From the NCBI GenBank assembly GCA_023432025.1, contig JAEYVE010000034.1, forward strand, positions 1-44,554: a stretch of DNA of 44,554 nt, written 5' to 3'. The translations under genes and the position numbers were made by a program. Shown here piece after piece: positions 32,814 through 41,973 of this stretch. How positions within the stretch are numbered: the stretch's first letter is position 1; each line of letters begins with the position of its first letter. The notes beneath the pieces were generated by a model, which had not been told where the DNA came from, searched no databases, and saw only the letters and a program-made list of their open reading frames with translations. Origin of the DNA: Pseudomonadota bacterium. GTDB lineage: Bacteria; Myxococcota_A; Polyangia; Polyangiales; Polyangiaceae.

Positions 32814-34217
32814 CTAGGCGCGGAGCTGTGGCAAACCTCCCGTGCACACGTCCGCCCGCCCGAAGGTCGTCACCGGCGCGGCGCCGGGTGGCGCGACGGC
32901 GTTGGCGAGCTCGACGAACAGGTTGTTGTGCGGCACGTCGAAGGGACGGAAGTACTCGCGGGGTGCTTGCTGAGCCTTCCAGTCGGCTGCGCGCTTGAAG
33001 CTCGAACGCTGCGCGGCGATGAAGTCGATGTATCGACCGGTCCGCAGATAGCCACCAGCGCTCCCTGCCAGAATGATGGGGATGTCGGCCGCGTGATGAG
33101 CCACTCCGCTGATGCCGAGCTCGCTGATGCAGAGCACCACCGTGTGGTTCAAGAGCGAGCTTCCGTCCTCCGCGCGCGCGGCCTTCAAGAGCCCCAGGAA
33201 TCGCGCGAGCTCTTCGGCGTACAGGCGATCGTAGAGAGCCGTCGCGCTGGCGTGCGACGCAGAGTGGTGGCTGCCGGCACCGCCCCAGTTGTAAGGCGCG
33301 GAGTAGACCGCCGTGTGCGAATACCACTGCAGCGTGGCCACCCGGGTGATGTCACACGCGAGCGCGCTCACCAAAACTTCCATGTGCGCGCGGCCGAGGT
33401 CGCGCCCCGCAGCGATGGTCGTGGTCGCCAAAGCCGGGGGCGCTCCGGGAACGGAGCAGTTCGCCACTGCTTCCTCTTCCCCAGCTTCCCCGCCGATGCG
33501 CTGCTCCATGTCGCGCACGTAGTCCATGTGGGCCTCGAGCCGCATGCGGTCCTCGCCGCCCACCTGACACACCAGCGACTGGTACGCGCCTCGCACCGCG
33601 TCCAGAACGGACGCACGCCGGAGCGCCTGCTTGTCCGCGGCCGGGTCGCCTCCCACTGGTGCCCCTGGATTGACGTTCGCGAAAAGCCGCTGGAAGGCGG
33701 CGGTCGGACTCTGCTCCGCGCGCACCGACGTGACCGCGCCGCTCGGCGGCTTGTACCAGGACATGTTTCGCATGTTCACGACGCCGTGCAGGCTGGCCTT
33801 CACGGGTGTCGACCCCATGCGATCGGCGATGAACATGTCGATCGAGCCGTTGGCTGCGCTCAAAATGTCGTCATCGCGCGTCGACACGCGATCGCCCGTC
33901 AACATGTGACCGAACTGAGTGGGATGCGGCGCCGTGGACTGCCCCGAGATGGACACCATCGAAATGCCTCGCGTCACGATGAGATCCGAAGCGAAGGGTT
34001 GCAGCGCCGCGTACGGCGTCCCCGCAAAGTCCAGGCTTCGCGGATACGAGCCCGCCCCCACGCCGCAGGGCGTGAACCACACGACGAACCGCTTGGGCAC
34101 TTGCACCCCCTGCGCCTTCGAAACCGAAGCCTCCAGGAACGGCAGCGCCAGAGTCACTCCACCTGCGCCCTTGAGAAAGAGTCGACGCGGAAGCGGCTTT
34201 CGAGAGTGGAGCTTCAT
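32814..34217 (-). CDS. Tat-exported DUF1552 protein
   Basis: ATG 34217 follows GAGGGGGG. The 467-residue protein begins with a twin-arginine signal (RKPLPRRLFLKGAGGVTLAL), so it should be exported folded. The mature sequence carries DUF1552 landmarks: PKRFVVWFTPCGVG, STAPHPTQFGHMLTG, AANGSIDMFIADRMG, MRNMSWYKPPSG, GEDRMRLEAHMDYVRDMEQR, ATLQWYSHTA and HHAADIPIILAGSAGG. DUF1552 proteins resemble the DUF1501 sulfatase/alkaline-phosphatase-fold relatives and usually lie beside a DUF1592/DUF1588 c-type-cytochrome-like gene. No such partner is present on either side. The function is not established. Confidence 0.92.
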   Translation of the reverse strand: MKLHSRKPLPRRLFLKGAGGVTLALPFLEASVSKAQGVQVPKRFVVWFTPCGVGAGSYPRSLDFAGTPYAALQPFASDLIVTRGISMVSISGQSTAPHPTQFGHMLTGDRVSTRDDDILSAANGSIDMFIADRMGSTPVKASLHGVVNMRNMSWYKPPSGAVTSVRAEQSPTAAFQRLFANVNPGAPVGGDPAADKQALRRASVLDAVRGAYQSLVCQVGGEDRMRLEAHMDYVRDMEQRIGGEAGEEEAVANCSVPGAPPALATTTIAAGRDLGRAHMEVLVSALACDITRVATLQWYSHTAVYSAPYNWGGAGSHHSASHASATALYDRLYAEELARFLGLLKAARAEDGSSLLNHTVVLCISELGISGVAHHAADIPIILAGSAGGYLRTGRYIDFIAAQRSSFKRAADWKAQQAPREYFRPFDVPHNNLFVELANAVAPPGAAPVTTFGRADVCTGGLPQLRA

Positions 34218-34590
34218 ACGAGCCCCCCTCGGGTGAGCCGGCGAAGCGGCGAAGCGTCAAGACGGCCAAATGAAAGGAAAGAGCACTTCATGGCCCTTCC
34301 TGAGTAGGTCAGGGCGCGGCCCCATTTCTACAGAGCCTCACTTAATTCCGCTTACCCCGCTGCGCCCCAACGATGGCTCATTCGGAGTAGCGCCGCCCCG
34401 AATCACCGTCCGTTCTCCAGCAATGTTCCTCGAAAGAGCGCAAAGCAAACCTGCTGATGCATGGGGAGCTCGGCTACGTTTCGAGGGCTCACGCCCGCTC
34501 GAACGGGTGCGCGCTTGCACGCGTTTCACGCACGCTCACGCGGGCTGTCGCACCTCCACGCAGCCGTGACGAAGGCGACGTTTCACCGGA
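34218..34590. other. Gene-free stretch between DUF1552 and RND pump genes
   Basis: About 370 bases contain the leader of the DUF1552 gene and the 3' flank of the RND operon. A relatively AT-rich patch around 34320-34350 and TTGACG read leftward near 34255 could belong to the DUF1552 promoter. An imperfect inverted pair near 34540-34568 (GGGCTG/CAGCC) might end the pump operon. No credible small gene is seen. Confidence 0.4.
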
Positions 34591-37500
34591 TCAGGTGCCA
34601 CCAGCCGCGGCGGCTCGCGCGCGTCGTTCCCGTCGGCGGGCCCGACGCTCTGCGAGCTTCTCCGAGACGTCGTCGAACAGCGAGTAAAAGACGGGCGTGG
34701 CCAGCAGAGTCAGCACGAGCGACAGCGTTTGCCCGCCCACGATGACACCAGCAATGCCGCGATTTAGGCCCGCGCCAATGCCGCTAGAAAACAAGAGCGG
34801 CAGCATGCCGGCCACGAACGCGATGGTCGTCATCAAAATGGGGCGCAAACGATCTCGGTTTGCCTCCAAAATGGCCTCTTCCCGGGGTCGCCCTTCGCGG
34901 CGCAGGTGATTCGTGTGATCCACCTGCAAAATCGCGTTTTTCTTGACCACGCCGAACAGCACCAAGAGGCCCAACGCCGAGAAAATGGTGATCTGTTGCC
35001 CGAACAAGAGCAGCGACAAGAGCGCAAACGGAGCGGTGAGCGGCAAAGACACCAAAATCGTCACCGGGTGAACCCAGGACTCGAACTGCGCCGCCAAGAC
35101 CAAGTACATGAAAATGAACGAGGCAGCGAAGGCCATGGCGAACGCGGCCACCGCCTTGCTCGTCTCACGTGAGCTCCCCGCGGGCGTCACCTCGTAGCCG
35201 GGGGGCAACTTCAGCTCTCGAACGATTCTCTCGAGCGCCCCGGCGATGGTGCTCTCGCCGTAGCCCGCCGCGGCATTGGCGGTGATCGTCACCTGACGAC
35301 GCCGGTTCAGATGATCGATCTGCGACGCGCCGGTAGCCGGAGCAGTGCGCACGACCGAGTCGATGGGCACGGACTTGGCGGTGCGTGACGGCACCGTAAT
35401 CAAGAGCCCTCGCGCGTCCACCCGGTACTCGCGCATCGCCCGCGCGCGAATGTCGTAGTCCTCGCCGCGCTCCGAGAAGGTGGACACCTTGAGCCCTCCC
35501 ACCAAAAGTTGCAGGGTGGAGGCAATGTCGGCGATTTCCACGCCCAGATCTTGCGCCCGGTCGCGCTCGACCTGGACTCGCACCTCGGGCTTGCCGACCA
35601 CGAGCGTGGAGTCCACGTCCACGGCGCCCGGCACCTTTCGCAACCGCGTCAGGATGGCCTCCGTGTAGTTCGCGAGCCGCGTCAAATCAGGCCCGGACAG
35701 CGTGTATTGGATCTTGGCGCTGGAGCCCCCGAAATCGGACACCTCCGCGGCGGTGACGAACAGCTCTCGCGGCGCGTGGGCGAGCACGTCTCGACGCACC
35801 TGGTCCATCAACTTTCGTTGAGAGAGCGAGCGGTCCTGAGGGTCGACCAGGCGCACGTAGATGGAGGCCCGGTTCGGCTGTCTTTGCTCGGTGTCGCCGA
35901 TGGTGACCAAGGTGTGGGCCACGCCGGGCACCTTGCGAATTTTCCGCGCCAAGCGCTCCGCCGCCAGGCGCGTGGCCTGCACCGTGGAGCCCTCCGGCGC
36001 GCGCACGTTGACCGAGAACTGCGCGGTGTCGTCCTCGGGCGTGAAGCTCTTCGGCACGACGATGGTAAGCGGAACGCAGGAGCCGAGCGCCACCGCCGAG
36101 AGCAGCACGACGAGCCAACGACGTGCCATCGAGCGACGCAGGAGCGACAAGTAAAATCGCTCGATCGGCCGGTAGAACACGTCGACGAGGCGTTCCAAGC
36201 GCGACTTCTGGGGCGGACCGCGCGTCTCGTCATGGACCGGCTTGGCGCGAAGCCAGCGCGCGCAGAGCATGGGCGTCAGCGTGAAGCTGACGAACAAGGA
36301 CACCAAAATGGCGCTCGCCATGGTGAGGCCGAACCCCTTGAGGAAGCGCCCGACGATGCCCGTCATGAAGGACACCGGGATGAAGACGGCGAGCAAGGAG
36401 AGCGTGGTAGCGAGAACGGCGAGGCCGATGTCCTCTGTGGCGGAGACCGCGGCAGTCTTCGGGTCCTCCCCCTTTTCCTCGATGAAGCGCACGATGTTTT
36501 CGAGCACCACGATCGCGTCGTCGATGACGATGCCCACCGCCAGCGCCAGCGCGAGCAGGGTCATCATGTTCAGAGTGAAGCCCCAGGCCCACATGAACGC
36601 GAAGGCGCCCACGATGGAGACCGGAATGGCGATGGCGGCGATGACGGTGCTGCGCGCGCTGCCCAGGAAGAGCAGCACCACCAACGCCGCCAAGAGCGCC
36701 CCCACCACGAGATGCTCCTTGACCGCGTCCACGCTGGTGCGAATGGACTCCGAGTTGTCCCGCACGATCTCCAGCTTGGCTCCTGCTGGCAGGGTCTTTT
36801 GCACGGCCCCCAGCCGCTCTCGTACCCGATCGACGACGGTCACCGTGTTCTCTCCGGATTGCTTGCGAATGGAGAGCACCACCACGCGCTTGCCGTCGCG
36901 CGAGGCCCACGTGTTCTCGTCTTCGGCGGCGTCCTCGACCGTGGCCACGTCCTCCAGACGCGTCGGATGATCCGCCTCTTCGCGCACGGTGAGCCGACGC
37001 AGCTCGTCCAAGTCCGTGACTTTGCCTTCGAGGCGGAGCGTGAGCTGGAGAGGGCCGCGCTCGACCGGTCCGCCCGGGACGCTCAAGTTCTGCGTCGATA
37101 TTGCGCGTTGAACGTCGGCCGCCGTCAGGTCGTACGCGTGGAGCGCCACCGGATCGATGAAGACGTTGATTTGCCGCTTGGTGCCGCCGACGAGCACCAC
37201 TTGCCCCACCCCGGAAATGCTCTCGATCTGGCGCTTGACCTCCTTGTCCGCCAGCTCCGTGAGATCGCGGATGCTGCCGGGCCCCTCCAAGGTGATGTAC
37301 AGCACGGGCGCCGCGTCTGGATCGACCTTGCTCACGACGGGCTGGTCGATGTCCTTCGGAAGATCGGGCACCGCGTTCGCCACGTGGTCGCGCACCTCCT
37401 GCGCAGCGACGTCCACGTCCTTCTCGAGCACGAAGGAAACGATGACCTGCGAAACGCCTTCGCTCGACGTGGAGCGAAGCTCGTCGATACCGCTGATGGT

Positions 37501-37719
37501 ATTGACCGCCTCCTCGAGCTTGTCCGTGATCTCCGTCTCCACCTCTTCGGGCGCAGCGCCGTCGAGCCGCGTGGTGACGACCACCACCGGAACGTCGACC
37601 TTGGGGTACTTGTCGAGGCCGAGTCCCGTGTACGAAAAGGCTCCGAGCACGAGGATCACGAGCATGAGCACCCAGGTGAACACCGGGCGACCGACGCAGA
37701 TCCGTGCGAGCCACTGCAT
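34591..37719 (-). CDS. RND-family multidrug efflux transporter (HAE1 type)
   Basis: The 1042-residue inner-membrane pump is full length, with the usual twelve membrane segments and two large periplasmic loops. The opening VFTWVLMLVILVLGAFSYTGL and YPKVDVPVVVVTTRLDGAAPEEVE is standard for RND pumps. The proton-relay pair Asp-Asp in TM4 (GIVIDDAIVVLENI, near residue 400) marks the HAE1 (drug/amphiphile) class rather than heavy-metal pumps. Further family segments are PVSFMTGIVGRFLKGFGLT and YLVLAAQFESWVHPVTIL. It starts 3 bases after the adaptor stop with GGTGGAG upstream, and is the last gene of the TolC-adaptor-pump operon. It probably expels hydrophobic compounds; substrate unknown. Confidence 0.96.
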   Translation of the reverse strand: MQWLARICVGRPVFTWVLMLVILVLGAFSYTGLGLDKYPKVDVPVVVVTTRLDGAAPEEVETEITDKLEEAVNTISGIDELRSTSSEGVSQVIVSFVLEKDVDVAAQEVRDHVANAVPDLPKDIDQPVVSKVDPDAAPVLYITLEGPGSIRDLTELADKEVKRQIESISGVGQVVLVGGTKRQINVFIDPVALHAYDLTAADVQRAISTQNLSVPGGPVERGPLQLTLRLEGKVTDLDELRRLTVREEADHPTRLEDVATVEDAAEDENTWASRDGKRVVVLSIRKQSGENTVTVVDRVRERLGAVQKTLPAGAKLEIVRDNSESIRTSVDAVKEHLVVGALLAALVVLLFLGSARSTVIAAIAIPVSIVGAFAFMWAWGFTLNMMTLLALALAVGIVIDDAIVVLENIVRFIEEKGEDPKTAAVSATEDIGLAVLATTLSLLAVFIPVSFMTGIVGRFLKGFGLTMASAILVSLFVSFTLTPMLCARWLRAKPVHDETRGPPQKSRLERLVDVFYRPIERFYLSLLRRSMARRWLVVLLSAVALGSCVPLTIVVPKSFTPEDDTAQFSVNVRAPEGSTVQATRLAAERLARKIRKVPGVAHTLVTIGDTEQRQPNRASIYVRLVDPQDRSLSQRKLMDQVRRDVLAHAPRELFVTAAEVSDFGGSSAKIQYTLSGPDLTRLANYTEAILTRLRKVPGAVDVDSTLVVGKPEVRVQVERDRAQDLGVEIADIASTLQLLVGGLKVSTFSERGEDYDIRARAMREYRVDARGLLITVPSRTAKSVPIDSVVRTAPATGASQIDHLNRRRQVTITANAAAGYGESTIAGALERIVRELKLPPGYEVTPAGSSRETSKAVAAFAMAFAASFIFMYLVLAAQFESWVHPVTILVSLPLTAPFALLSLLLFGQQITIFSALGLLVLFGVVKKNAILQVDHTNHLRREGRPREEAILEANRDRLRPILMTTIAFVAGMLPLLFSSGIGAGLNRGIAGVIVGGQTLSLVLTLLATPVFYSLFDDVSEKLAERRARRRERRARAAAAGGT

Positions 37720-37722
37720 GAC

Positions 37723-38787
37723 TTACTCCACCGCTTGGCCGTCGTAGAGAGACGGCGCAGGGCGGACCACGACGCGCTCGCCCGGCGCCACGCCTTCCTC
37801 GACCGCCACCACGTCGCCCTGCTCGACGCCCAGCTTGACGATGCGCAGCTCGAGCACGCCGTCCTTCACGACGTAAAGGCTCTTTTCGTTCGCGGTGTCG
37901 AAAATGGCGCTCTTGGGAGCGACGGGGCGCTCTTGCTGTCCCGCCACCAGGTTCACGTTCACGAACATTCCCGGCAAGAGCGCGCCGTCCGGGTTCGCCA
38001 CCACCGCCTCGGCGATGAGATCTCGCGTGAGCGGGCGCACCTCGCCGCTCGTGTACTGCACCGTGCCGGTGAAGCGTCGCTCCGGCACCGCCGAGGTCGC
38101 GAAGTAGATCGGCGCCCCCACCTTGGCGTCGGGGATGCGCCGCTCCGGCACCGTGAGGTAGAGCCGCAAGGGGTCGCTCACCACGAGCGTCACCACCTTG
38201 GAAGGCGGCTGCACGTAGTCTCCGACGCTGACCGCGCGCTCCGTGACGACGCCGGCGAACGGCGCCCGAATGGTGCCGTCCCCGACGTTCAACGCGGCGA
38301 GCTCCGCGCGCGCTTGGGACACGGCGACGCTGGCTTTTTGCTGTTTGCACTGCGCCGACTGCCGGTCGTACTCCTGCTGGGTTACCGCGCCGCGTGCGAG
38401 CAGGGCGTCGTAGCGTTCGCAGTCGGCGCGGGCGCTCTCGAGCTGCGTGCGCGCGCTCTCCACGTTGGCTCTGGCCTCCGCCGCGCTGATTTTGGCCGAG
38501 CGAATGTCGAGCTGAACGAGGACTGCGCCTTCCTTCACGTGCTGACCGCGCTCGACGAAGGTGGCGTCCACTCGGCCCGTCGCGTTCGCCGTGAGCTCGG
38601 TGCGCACGTCCGCTTGCAAGGTACCCGTGAGAGGCAAGACGCGCGGCACGGCTCGCTTTTCCACGACCGCCGTCTCGACGCGCACGCGTGGCGTCGGCTG
38701 CGCCTCCTCGCTCGACTCTTTGCGGCAGCCCATCGAGAAGAGAACCAGCAAGAGGCCCGCCGCGGAAAACTGCTGGGCGCGCGTCAC
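37723..38787 (-). CDS. RND efflux periplasmic adaptor (membrane fusion lipoprotein)
   Basis: GTG 38787 overlaps the TolC stop (GTGA) and has GGGAGG about 8 bases upstream. The 354-residue protein has a lipobox (LLLVLFSMGC, Cys at 20). A lipoyl half-motif follows (RVDATFVERGQHVKEGAVLVQLD). The helical hairpin is SAAEARANVESARTQLESARADCERYDALLARGAVTQQE in shortened form. The second lipoyl half is TIRAPFAGVVTERAVSVGDYV. Beta-barrel and membrane-proximal domains complete it (LYLTVPERRIPDAKVG, PVAPKSAIFD). It bridges the RND pump and the outer-membrane channel. Confidence 0.95.
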   Translation of the reverse strand: MTRAQQFSAAGLLLVLFSMGCRKESSEEAQPTPRVRVETAVVEKRAVPRVLPLTGTLQADVRTELTANATGRVDATFVERGQHVKEGAVLVQLDIRSAKISAAEARANVESARTQLESARADCERYDALLARGAVTQQEYDRQSAQCKQQKASVAVSQARAELAALNVGDGTIRAPFAGVVTERAVSVGDYVQPPSKVVTLVVSDPLRLYLTVPERRIPDAKVGAPIYFATSAVPERRFTGTVQYTSGEVRPLTRDLIAEAVVANPDGALLPGMFVNVNLVAGQQERPVAPKSAIFDTANEKSLYVVKDGVLELRIVKLGVEQGDVVAVEEGVAPGERVVVRPAPSLYDGQAVE

Positions 38788-40094
38788 TGGTCCGCCTCCC
38801 GGGAGCGTCGACTGACCACGCGCAAGACGACGCGCGAGTAGCGCAGGTTCGCCTCCGCTTGAATGGCGGCGATCTCCGCCTCGAGCTGGTCGCGCTGCGC
38901 CTGAATCACGTCGAGCTGAGTCGCCACCCCGTTCTCGTAGCGATCCTGGGCCAGAGTCAGCGCCAGCGTGGCTGCTTCGACTTGCGGGATGGCGGCGCGC
39001 GCCTTTTCGATGTTGGCGCGGACGTTCTGCCACGCTTCGTAAATGCTGTCGTCCGCGTCGCGCCGAGCTCTGTTCTCGCGCGCGCTGGCGCCGGACAGCG
39101 CCGCCGTCTCCGCGCGCACGCGGGGCGCGAGCGTGAAGTCGAGCGCCCAGGTCGCCGTCAGGGACAGCGTGTAAGCGTTGTTTCTTCCCGTGAAACCCGT
39201 GGCGTTCGAGAAGTGCTCTTGCGCTTGGCCGCCGATGGTCGGGAGCCAGACCGCGCGCGCTGCCGCGCGATTCTTGCGCGCCACTTCCGTCTCCAGCACC
39301 GAGGGACGGACCGCCACCAGGTCGTCGTTGTTCGGCTTGAGCCATGCGGAGAGCGGTCCTTCTTCGTGCAAATCGTCCGGCACGAAGTCGGCGTCCGTCG
39401 CGGGCGTCGGCGTCTGGCGCGACAGGCTCTCCAGCGATCTCCGAGAAAGCGCCACGTTCTGCTCAGCGGTTGCGACCTCCTGCTGACGACGCGCCACCTC
39501 CGCGATGGCGCGCTGCAAGTCCAGGTTGGACGCGACGCCGACGTCCACGCGCGTCTGAATGAGGCGCTCGAGATTCTGCGCCACCTCCAGCCCCTGTTTC
39601 GTGGAGCGCAGCGCCGCTTCGTAGCCGAGGAGCTCGTAGTAGGCCCTCGCTACATTTTCTTCGATGATGAGCTCGGTGAAGTCCTGCCGGGCCAGGGCCG
39701 CCTTGCCTGCCGTCTTTGCCGCCGAGCGCCTGTACCAGAGCTCGACTTGCACGATGGGCACCTGCAGGGTCAAAAAGGCGTCCAGCGCGTTCTTGGGCTG
39801 AATGATGACCTCGGGGCCCTCCGGCAGCTGAACGATCGCCTCGTACTGATTGCGCGTGTAGATGCCCTGCACGTTGGCGGACGGAAGGAGCCTGCCCGTC
39901 GCCACCTCCGCTTCGGCTTCGCGCTGCCGGGTGTTGGCGGCTGCCTCGAGGTTGTCGGGGTTCTTGGTGCGGGCGCTCTCGATGAAGGTTTCGAGCGGTT
40001 GAAGCGCGCGCGCGCGGGCGGGAGCGAGCCCGAGCAGCACACCCAGGGCGCACGCGCCGATGCGTACCGCGGTCGACGTTCCAGTCCTGTCCAC
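38784..40094 (-). CDS. TolC-family outer-membrane efflux channel
   Basis: The start is GTG 40094, with GGGGGGAG 8-9 bases upstream. Longer frames upstream only lie antisense to the neighbouring dehydrogenase gene. The 436-residue product has a signal peptide (IGACALGVLLGLAPARARA). Two repeated TolC-type helical units follow, with SARTKNPDNLEAAANTRQRE, NVARAYYELLGYEAALRSTKQG and RVDVGVASNLDLQRA in the first half. The second half has VLETEVARKNRAAARAVWLP, SIYEAWQNVRANIEKARAAI and YENGVATQLDVIQAQRDQLE. It forms the outer-membrane exit duct for the downstream adaptor and pump and is the first gene of the operon. Confidence 0.94.
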   Translation of the reverse strand: MDRTGTSTAVRIGACALGVLLGLAPARARALQPLETFIESARTKNPDNLEAAANTRQREAEAEVATGRLLPSANVQGIYTRNQYEAIVQLPEGPEVIIQPKNALDAFLTLQVPIVQVELWYRRSAAKTAGKAALARQDFTELIIEENVARAYYELLGYEAALRSTKQGLEVAQNLERLIQTRVDVGVASNLDLQRAIAEVARRQQEVATAEQNVALSRRSLESLSRQTPTPATDADFVPDDLHEEGPLSAWLKPNNDDLVAVRPSVLETEVARKNRAAARAVWLPTIGGQAQEHFSNATGFTGRNNAYTLSLTATWALDFTLAPRVRAETAALSGASARENRARRDADDSIYEAWQNVRANIEKARAAIPQVEAATLALTLAQDRYENGVATQLDVIQAQRDQLEAEIAAIQAEANLRYSRVVLRVVSRRSREADQ

Positions 40095-40245
40095 GCAAAG
40101 CTCCCCCCGACGCGCGTTGCATCGAGGTGACTTCGATAACGACCGACGCCCCGAGGACTTATCCCCCCGCCGAAAGTCCGCGCTTTGCCGGGCTGCGCCG
40201 TGGTGCGGGAGCACCGTGCGACCCGAGATGGCGCCGCCCCCAAAA

Positions 40246-40279
40246 CCCTGCGCACCTGGCCCTGCGCACCTGCTATCGT
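40246..40279 (+). promoter_or_regulatory. Direct repeat and extended -10 in the promoter of the dehydrogenase-family gene
   Basis: CCCTGCGCACCTG occurs at 40246-40258 and again at 40260-40272 (14-bp period, exact 13-mer). The second copy runs into TGCTATCGT (40271-40279), an extended -10-like element. Transcription would start only about 10 bases before ATG 40296, leaving almost no leader. The repeats cover the -35 region, where an activator or repressor would sit, in the intergenic space shared with the divergent efflux operon. Confidence 0.5.
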
Positions 40280-40295
40280 CGCGGGTTCTCTGCTT

Positions 40296-41459
40296 ATGGA
40301 AAGAACACGTCGTCTCGGGGTCCTGGGGGCAGGTCAGCAAGCACGCGCCATCGTCGACGACTGGGTGCGGATGAGCGGCGCAGCGGTGGTGGGCGTGGCC
40401 GATCACGATTTGGCGCGAGCGAGAGACCTCGCGAAGGCGTACTCCGGACAAGGCGCCGAAATTCGGACTGCGCAAGTGGACGCGCGCAACTTCGGCGAAG
40501 TGGTCGCGTGGATGCGCGGCTTCGACGCAGTGCTGAGCGCAGCGCCCTACCGTCACAACTTGGCGCTCACTCGCGCCGCCATCTCTGCCAAGACGCATTT
40601 CGCCGACCTCGGCGGCAACAGCGCGCTCGTGGACGAGCAGCTCGCGCTTCACGACGAGGCGCGCGCGGCGGGCGTGGTGGTGCTTCCGGATTTGGGCGTG
40701 GCTCCGGGCCTCGCGGGGCTCTTGGGCGCGGACTTGGTGCGGCGGCTCGACGGGCCGCGACGTTTGCATTTGCGCGTGGGCGGTATTCCACGCGAGCCGC
40801 GCGCGCCCTTGGGCTACCGCTTGGTGTTCTCCGTGAGCGGCCTCATCAACGAATACACCGAGCCGTGCCGCGTGATTCGCGGCGGCCACGTCGCCCAGGT
40901 GCCCGCGCTGAGCGAGCCGGAGCGCATCGTGTTTTCGGAGCCCTTCGGAGAGCTCGAGGCGTTTCAAACTTCTGGCGGCACCTCCACGCTGGTCGACAGC
41001 TTGACGAGCGAAGTGGTCGAGCTCGACTACAAAACGATTCGGTATCCGGGCCACCGAGATCAAATTCAACTCCTCGCCGACCTCGGCTTCTTCGACTCCG
41101 AGCCGCGCGAGCTCGGCGTCGGTCCCGTCGCGCCACGGCAGCTCACCGAGCGTCTCCTGACGGAGGCGCTCGGCGAAACTTCGGACGACGTGCTCCTCTT
41201 GCGTGTCATCGCCCACGGCCAGGAGAACGGCCTCGAACAAACGTTGTGTGAAGAGCTCGTCGTTCACCCGGATGCGGCGCGTGGCCTGAGCGCGATGGCA
41301 CGCTCGACCGGTTACACGGCGGCGCTCATCACCGCGTGGCTCGGCACGGCAGAGCTCTCGGAGCCCGGCGTGCATCGCCAGGAGAACGTCGTCTCCGCCG
41401 ACCGCGTGCGGCACGCGCTGCGTGAGCGAGGCCTCGGCACGACGCTCGAGCGCAGGTAG
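40296..41459 (+). CDS. Saccharopine dehydrogenase-family (lysine dehydrogenase-like) NAD(P)-binding protein
   Basis: ATG 40296 (MERTRRLGVLGAGQQARAIV) puts the Rossmann glycine motif GAGQQA at the N-terminus, as in the family. An upstream frame is dispensable. The 387-residue protein continues with GVADHDLARARDLA, DARNFGEVVAWMRGFDAVLSAAPYRHN, THFADLGGN, and VVVLPDLGVAPGLAGLLGAD. These are the landmarks of saccharopine/lysine 6-dehydrogenase-like proteins. The C-terminal domain carries FQTSGGTSTLVDSLTSEV and KTIRYPGHRDQIQLLADLG, also typical of this subgroup. It probably oxidises or reduces an amino-acid-derived substrate in the cytoplasm. It is divergent from the efflux operon. Confidence 0.9.
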   Translation: MERTRRLGVLGAGQQARAIVDDWVRMSGAAVVGVADHDLARARDLAKAYSGQGAEIRTAQVDARNFGEVVAWMRGFDAVLSAAPYRHNLALTRAAISAKTHFADLGGNSALVDEQLALHDEARAAGVVVLPDLGVAPGLAGLLGADLVRRLDGPRRLHLRVGGIPREPRAPLGYRLVFSVSGLINEYTEPCRVIRGGHVAQVPALSEPERIVFSEPFGELEAFQTSGGTSTLVDSLTSEVVELDYKTIRYPGHRDQIQLLADLGFFDSEPRELGVGPVAPRQLTERLLTEALGETSDDVLLLRVIAHGQENGLEQTLCEELVVHPDAARGLSAMARSTGYTAALITAWLGTAELSEPGVHRQENVVSADRVRHALRERGLGTTLERR

Positions 41460-41545
41460 CCGTCCTCGTTTCCGTAACCGCTCGCTGCGCTCCAAACTGG
41501 CAAGCGCTCGGGAGAGGGCTACGCTGAGACCAGAAGGTCATTCAC

Positions 41546-41911
41546 ATGAAAGCTTCACACGCGAGCGTGGAGCGTTGGGACGGGAGCGGTCACATGAACC
41601 CGGCGCATCACGAGAAACTCGTCGAGCAAGTACGGGAGAGCCACTCCACCCGGCGCGACGACGTCGCCTTCATCAGCCGTCCACGCACCACCGAGGACAT
41701 CGGCGAGGAGCTCGGGGAAGCCTTCGTGAACGCCGCCACCTCCGGACAAGGCGCAGAGCTCGAACGCCTCGATCGCATCACCGAGGACGAGCTCGGCGGG
41801 CCCTTCGTGCCCTCCTCCGACGGCCTCGAGTTCGCTTCGGGCACGGATGAGTCGAACATCGCGGAAGCCACACGCGAGCCCTTGCCGCGGACGTCACGCG
41901 CGGAGCCGTGA
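41546..41911 (+). CDS. Small acidic hypothetical protein
   Basis: This 121-residue soluble protein starts at ATG 41546 (AAGGT upstream). ATG 41594 has the better-spaced GGGAGCGG and would give 105 residues starting MNPAHHEKLVEQV. It is rich in Glu and Asp, with the segment PRTTEDIGEELGEAFVNAATSGQG followed by DRITEDELGGPFV, which looks conserved rather than random. No membrane segment or signal is present. TGGCA about 17 bases before TACGCT (around 41500-41525) could be its promoter. No function can be assigned. Confidence 0.65.
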   Translation: MKASHASVERWDGSGHMNPAHHEKLVEQVRESHSTRRDDVAFISRPRTTEDIGEELGEAFVNAATSGQGAELERLDRITEDELGGPFVPSSDGLEFASGTDESNIAEATREPLPRTSRAEP

Positions 41912-41973
41912 ATACAGGGAACGAGCGAGCGAGCGGACGAGCCCCTTGTCGAGGGAATCACCCGCAGCCCCCC

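Noticed and set aside
35509..38841. A 1110-codon open frame on the + strand opposite the RND pump and adaptor genes
   Set aside because: It is the mirror of high-GC3 codon usage. It has no domain, is Arg/His/Asp-rich, and lies fully antisense to clearly identified efflux genes.
40095..41495. Long N-terminal extension of the TolC frame
   Set aside because: It lies antisense to the saccharopine-dehydrogenase-family gene. The signal peptide and strong Shine-Dalgarno fix the start at 40094.
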